From the IMG/VR virus record IMGVR_UViG_3300043444_000298, positions 1 to 33,634 of that record: 33,634 nucleotides of DNA. One strand, given 5' to 3'. The stretch's first letter is position 1. Each line of letters starts with the position of its first letter. This DNA comes from a virus. Below, one piece after another: positions 30,370 through 33,634 of this stretch. The notes beneath the pieces were generated by a model that was not told where the DNA came from, made no database searches, and saw only the letters and a program-made list of their open reading frames with translations. Position numbers and translations under genes: made by a program.

Positions 30370-33353
30370 ACTGCCCTCCCTGTCGCTGCCCTACGTCCTA
30401 CGCCACCGATGGTCCCAATCTCAGCCGATAGTCCCGACACGGTCAGACCCTCATTGTTGGCTGTGTGGCTCAGCTGCATCTGTATAGTCTCGCACTTTTG
30501 CACACTGGGACGTATCTCGATCTGCATTCTGTCACCCGATACTGTAGCAGATTGTGCGATGGTCTGCGTGTCTGTGGCCGTATTATTCCCGTCAAAGAAA
30601 TTGGACACGGTGATGTTGCCGGATGCCGCTGCGGGAGGACGCCCACGCACCAGTGCTCGGTACATGCGCTGGTATCCTTGGATGCCTGACAGCTGCATCT
30701 GCCCCAATTTGATGCGCTGTTCATAGTTGCTGCCATTGTCCTGCCAAGTGCCAGCGGTCAGCTTCAGGATGCGCGTTGTGGTCATCAGATACAGGGCACC
30801 GTCGTGGTAGTCGATGTCTACAGGGTTAGTGACTGTCCACCTGTGCCATGTGCCTGTGGACATGTAGTAGACCCACAGGTCCGTTGTGCTGAGAAAAAAG
30901 ACCCTGTTGAGCACCGGGTCATAGGTGGACCCGATAATAGTGCCCTCAGTCTTGTAGAGGGGCTGGCCGATGAACTGCACCGACATGCCCCGGTCGAGGA
31001 TGTGGATGCCCTCCTGAGACTGAAAGAACACCCCCTGGGGCGTCTCAACAATGGACCGGGAGTTGATACAACCAACACCATTAGACACCGGCTGCGCCTG
31101 CGAAAACGCTCCTACAAGGTTTTCTGTGGGTCCGTCTCCCACGATGACGTACACGCCAAACTGTTTGAACATGATCAGCTTGTCGTCGATGCCTGCGATG
31201 CTTGTCAATTCACCGTAGTTACGGGGCAGCTGCACCTTGAGGAGGTCCGAGAACTGCGGGAAAAAGCCCTCACGCACTTCTTTGGAGAACCACACCGTAT
31301 CGGTTGATCCATACTCAAAGGTCCACAGTCTGTTCTTTACAAAGGCCAGGGCCTGTGTGTACGGGGGCGCGATGTTCTCCACCGTCCCGCCTGTTGTGTA
31401 CAATAGTTTGTTGGTCACCAGTGTGGCATCAGATGTGTTGTCAGTTATCGTTATGGGGCTCGTTGGTGTGCTCACGGACAGGTCATATGTGCCCACAGCG
31501 GTGCGGTAGAATATGGTACCAGACGCAGCAGTACGGTACACGGCTAGTCTGAACTGCGGGTAGCTGATCCAGCCTGGAATGCGGTGGACAATGGTATATT
31601 GACTGTTGCCCGCAGCTGCATGCGTGACTGATGTGCTTTGAGATGGGGCACTCTCGATCAGATTGCCTGCATCGTCGATAAACTCATACACAAGGCAGTA
31701 TTGATATGTACCATTGGCGACGTTACCTGCGCCTGCGTTAGTGAAGCTAACGATGGGGTCCGGGTACAGGAAAAAGCCCGCCTCACGCAGCCCAGCACCG
31801 GAGATGTTGTAGACGTTACCTGCTGCGGCAAATATGCGATCGGCAATCTTGAGGGACTTGGACCCACGGTAGTATGTGTCAGCCTCGATGGTCAGGGCCC
31901 GCAGCACATAGATAGATGATGCTGAGGTGGACAACGTCGATGAGTCGCTGCGGGTCTGCAGGGGGATGAAGGCTTTGGTGCTGTCCAGTATGTTCAGATT
32001 GACCATGGGGCAGGCATTGCTGCGGCTGGAGTTGGCCGATGTATGGTACGGGTATGCGGCACCATACGCGATGGGCCCATGGAATCCAGGGGACTTTACA
32101 AGGTCCGATGGGTTGCCGAACTGCACCAGTGCGTAGCTGTTTTGCAGTTGGTACGTGTCCTCGGACTGGTGCGAGATCATCACAATAGGGTTCTGGCCCG
32201 ATGCCACCTGTGTGGCCTTGCTCAGTAGTCCTGCCCGGTCGATGTTGCGGCCAATACTGTTGAGTGATGAGCCCGATGCCTCATAAAAACGGATCTTGCG
32301 CTCCCATGTGTCCGTGCGTGTGGCATTGCCAGACTCTGCTGCAACAAGGACTTGGGAAGGTGAACTGGTGGCCGCCACGGTGATGGCCCAGAATGTGTCT
32401 CCACCACCCCCTTGGTCTGCTGTCTGTTGCAGCACCAGGGATGAGTTGTAGCGGAGCATGGAGACCTTGTTGCCAGCAGACCGCAGTAGGCCCAGGCACA
32501 CATCCTTGGCTGTGGCCGTCTGGATGCGCTGTGTGACGCACACACGCACGACGTTGGTAGCCGAGGTGGTCACAGTGCCGAGGGACGCGCCTGTGGACGT
32601 GCTGCGGCGCGATACAACGATGTTGCCACCGGACTCATAAGCCAGGATAAACTCACCCGACTCACCGTCGCAGGCGTCCCAATTGGCCGCTGTGGACACG
32701 GCCTGTATGAGGCTGTTGGCCGACACCCCTGAGGTGGTGAACGTGACCATATTGATGCCGAGTGTGGAGGTCGAGTAGAACAGCACCCGGTCGGCAAGGC
32801 ACTTGATGGCAATGATGCCATTCAACGCCACGTCAAAGCCCGAAAACTCGACGTAGGGGGACGTCAAGAAAGGGATGACGTTCAGCTGTTTGTCAAACTT
32901 GTAGACCCTGGCCGTGGTGTTGCTCGCCACAAAGGCTAGCAGGATCTCGCCCGTGGTGGCGTTGGTGTAGCTGTCATAACTGCCAATGGACCCAAGGTTG
33001 TATCCAAGCAGGTCAACAAGTTTGGCGCTCAGGTTGCCCATCACAGGCTTGATCTGGCCGATGTTGGCGGTGTCTTGGATGACAACACTGCCACCTGCAC
33101 TGACCTGCGGCATGGACACATAGTTGTTACTGTAGATGACCCCTTGGGCACCGTTGCCCTCGACCATTACCAAGGGCGTGCGTGTCAAGGTAACATTGGA
33201 TGCAAACCCCGGGCGCTTGGTTATCTCACCGGATTCAAGTATTTCAGTGTTGACGCCGTCTGCCAGTTGGTCCGGGTCTAACAGCAAGTCGGGCCTAGAC
33301 TTGTCGATGCCCTTGGTCAAAGGGAAGGCTACGGTTTGTTTCTGTAGCGGCAT
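30366..33353 (-). CDS. Tail nozzle-like protein, 995 aa (T7 gp12-like)
   Basis: Beta-rich across nearly the full length, with many propeller-like strands: KQLNVIPFLTSPYVEFSGFD, RVLFYSTSTLGINMVTFTTS, GELTSIAGIDDKLIMFKQFG, VYVIVGDGPTENLVGAFSQA, and SIVETPQGVFFQSQEGIHIL. It has the typical start of nozzle proteins, PLTKGIDKSRPDLLLDPDQL and GVNTEILESGEITKRPGF. These proteins build the tail tube end and gate DNA release. The C-terminal part (IKLGQMQLSGIQGYQRMYRA) is also of family character. It is coupled to the next gene by ATGA. A further, partial gene lies upstream in the transcript. Confidence 0.82.
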   Translation of the reverse strand: MPLQKQTVAFPLTKGIDKSRPDLLLDPDQLADGVNTEILESGEITKRPGFASNVTLTRTPLVMVEGNGAQGVIYSNNYVSMPQVSAGGSVVIQDTANIGQIKPVMGNLSAKLVDLLGYNLGSIGSYDSYTNATTGEILLAFVASNTTARVYKFDKQLNVIPFLTSPYVEFSGFDVALNGIIAIKCLADRVLFYSTSTLGINMVTFTTSGVSANSLIQAVSTAANWDACDGESGEFILAYESGGNIVVSRRSTSTGASLGTVTTSATNVVRVCVTQRIQTATAKDVCLGLLRSAGNKVSMLRYNSSLVLQQTADQGGGGDTFWAITVAATSSPSQVLVAAESGNATRTDTWERKIRFYEASGSSLNSIGRNIDRAGLLSKATQVASGQNPIVMISHQSEDTYQLQNSYALVQFGNPSDLVKSPGFHGPIAYGAAYPYHTSANSSRSNACPMVNLNILDSTKAFIPLQTRSDSSTLSTSASSIYVLRALTIEADTYYRGSKSLKIADRIFAAAGNVYNISGAGLREAGFFLYPDPIVSFTNAGAGNVANGTYQYCLVYEFIDDAGNLIESAPSQSTSVTHAAAGNSQYTIVHRIPGWISYPQFRLAVYRTAASGTIFYRTAVGTYDLSVSTPTSPITITDNTSDATLVTNKLLYTTGGTVENIAPPYTQALAFVKNRLWTFEYGSTDTVWFSKEVREGFFPQFSDLLKVQLPRNYGELTSIAGIDDKLIMFKQFGVYVIVGDGPTENLVGAFSQAQPVSNGVGCINSRSIVETPQGVFFQSQEGIHILDRGMSVQFIGQPLYKTEGTIIGSTYDPVLNRVFFLSTTDLWVYYMSTGTWHRWTVTNPVDIDYHDGALYLMTTTRILKLTAGTWQDNGSNYEQRIKLGQMQLSGIQGYQRMYRALVRGRPPAAASGNITVSNFFDGNNTATDTQTIAQSATVSGDRMQIEIRPSVQKCETIQMQLSHTANNEGLTVSGLSAEIGTIGGVGRRAATGRAV

Positions 33354-33364
33354 AATCCCCTCGA

Positions 33365-33634
33365 TCAGAAGAACATCAGTGTGACGGTCTGTGTGCCCGA
33401 TGCAGTTCTCAGCATAGCATATCTGCGGGCATCGGGGTTAGTCGCAGCATTGTCTTCGTACACGTCAACCGATGCCGTTTTTTTGACCACAACGACACCC
33501 CGGTAGATGTAGCCAAGGTTGTGTGCAACAGGGTTTGCTGTGGTGGTCAGTGTGGCCGTCACTAGTCGCGCTGGTGTCGTGGGCAGGTCGTTGACCTGTT
33601 GGATGGAGAAAGCAATGGCCCTAGCAAGGTCATT
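33365..33634 (-). CDS. Unknown structural protein (N-terminus cut by window edge)
   Basis: The frame is open from the right edge to a stop at 33365: 89 codons are visible and the start is outside. The visible part begins NDLARAIAFSIQQVNDLPTT, then NPVAHNLGYIYRGVVVVKKT, ASVDVYEDNAATNPDARRYA and MLRTASGTQTVTLMFF. Short beta-rich proteins with this 'HNLG..prG..vv' pattern are common beside nozzle or tail genes in podoviruses. Its stop is 11 bp before the nozzle ATG. The exact role is unknown. Confidence 0.65.
   Translation of the reverse strand, partial: NDLARAIAFSIQQVNDLPTTPARLVTATLTTTANPVAHNLGYIYRGVVVVKKTASVDVYEDNAATNPDARRYAMLRTASGTQTVTLMFF

Overview
The window looks like a large part of a tailed-phage genome of podovirus type, free or integrated. 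The evidence is a continuous head and tail programme (small terminase, large terminase, portal, scaffold, major capsid protein, a nozzle-like tail protein, three large internal or structural proteins and tail fibres) and the absence of recognisable bacterial housekeeping genes. There is no tail sheath and no obvious tape measure. Shine-Dalgarno sites and sigma70-like promoters point to a bacterial host, and the Mom-like protein, GH24 endolysin and exported proteins fit a Gram-negative host, but the sequence does not identify the host. No integrase, tRNA or CRISPR was seen. A Rha-family regulator is the only hint of a temperate ancestry.

Layout. Positions 1-5.2 kb (minus strand): capsid (cut by the left edge), scaffold, portal, large terminase. 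5.2-7.5 kb (minus): Mom-like DNA modification protein, ParB-like protein, small terminase, an unknown protein and a GNAT-like protein, all joined by short overlaps. 7.6-8.8 kb (plus): two small genes, an intrinsic terminator, then rha. 8.75-10.8 kb (minus): lysis region with a membrane protein, a proline-rich exported protein and a two-domain endolysin. 10.9-11.55 kb (plus): an AT-rich HNH-like endonuclease. 11.5-14.15 kb (minus): recombination cassette (RecE-like exonuclease, DUF669 protein, Sak4-like ATPase). 14.15-14.75 kb: a 605-bp non-coding region with hairpins and GGTACACA repeats, a candidate replication origin. 14.75-15.14 kb (plus): one unknown gene. 15.13-17.1 kb (minus): SF3 helicase and an unknown acidic protein. 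17.24-19.9 kb (plus): an accessory island of ten small, tightly packed genes, led by a VRR-NUC nuclease behind five exactly 11-bp-phased repeats, and including a (Gly-X)26 repeat protein, two CxxC proteins and a Tad2/DUF2829-like candidate anti-defence protein. 19.9-33.63 kb (minus): structural genes, fibres, internal proteins and nozzle, running off the right edge.

How it works together. The plus-strand island and the origin/helicase/recombination block look like early functions: DNA replication, recombination, host takeover and possibly counter-defence. The minus-strand blocks are late functions: DNA modification and packaging, head, tail and lysis. Most adjacent genes overlap by 1-17 bp (ATGA, GTGA, TGATG or TAATG), so translational coupling is widespread. 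Four plus/minus convergent junctions overlap and have no visible terminator.

The most unusual items are the phased repeat array with a probable leaderless promoter, the putative origin, the (Gly-X)26 G-quadruplex-prone gene, the Mom/ParB pair placed between the terminase subunits, and an S74 self-cleaving chaperone domain on an internal virion-like protein. All calls rest on reading the sequence; no database search was run.
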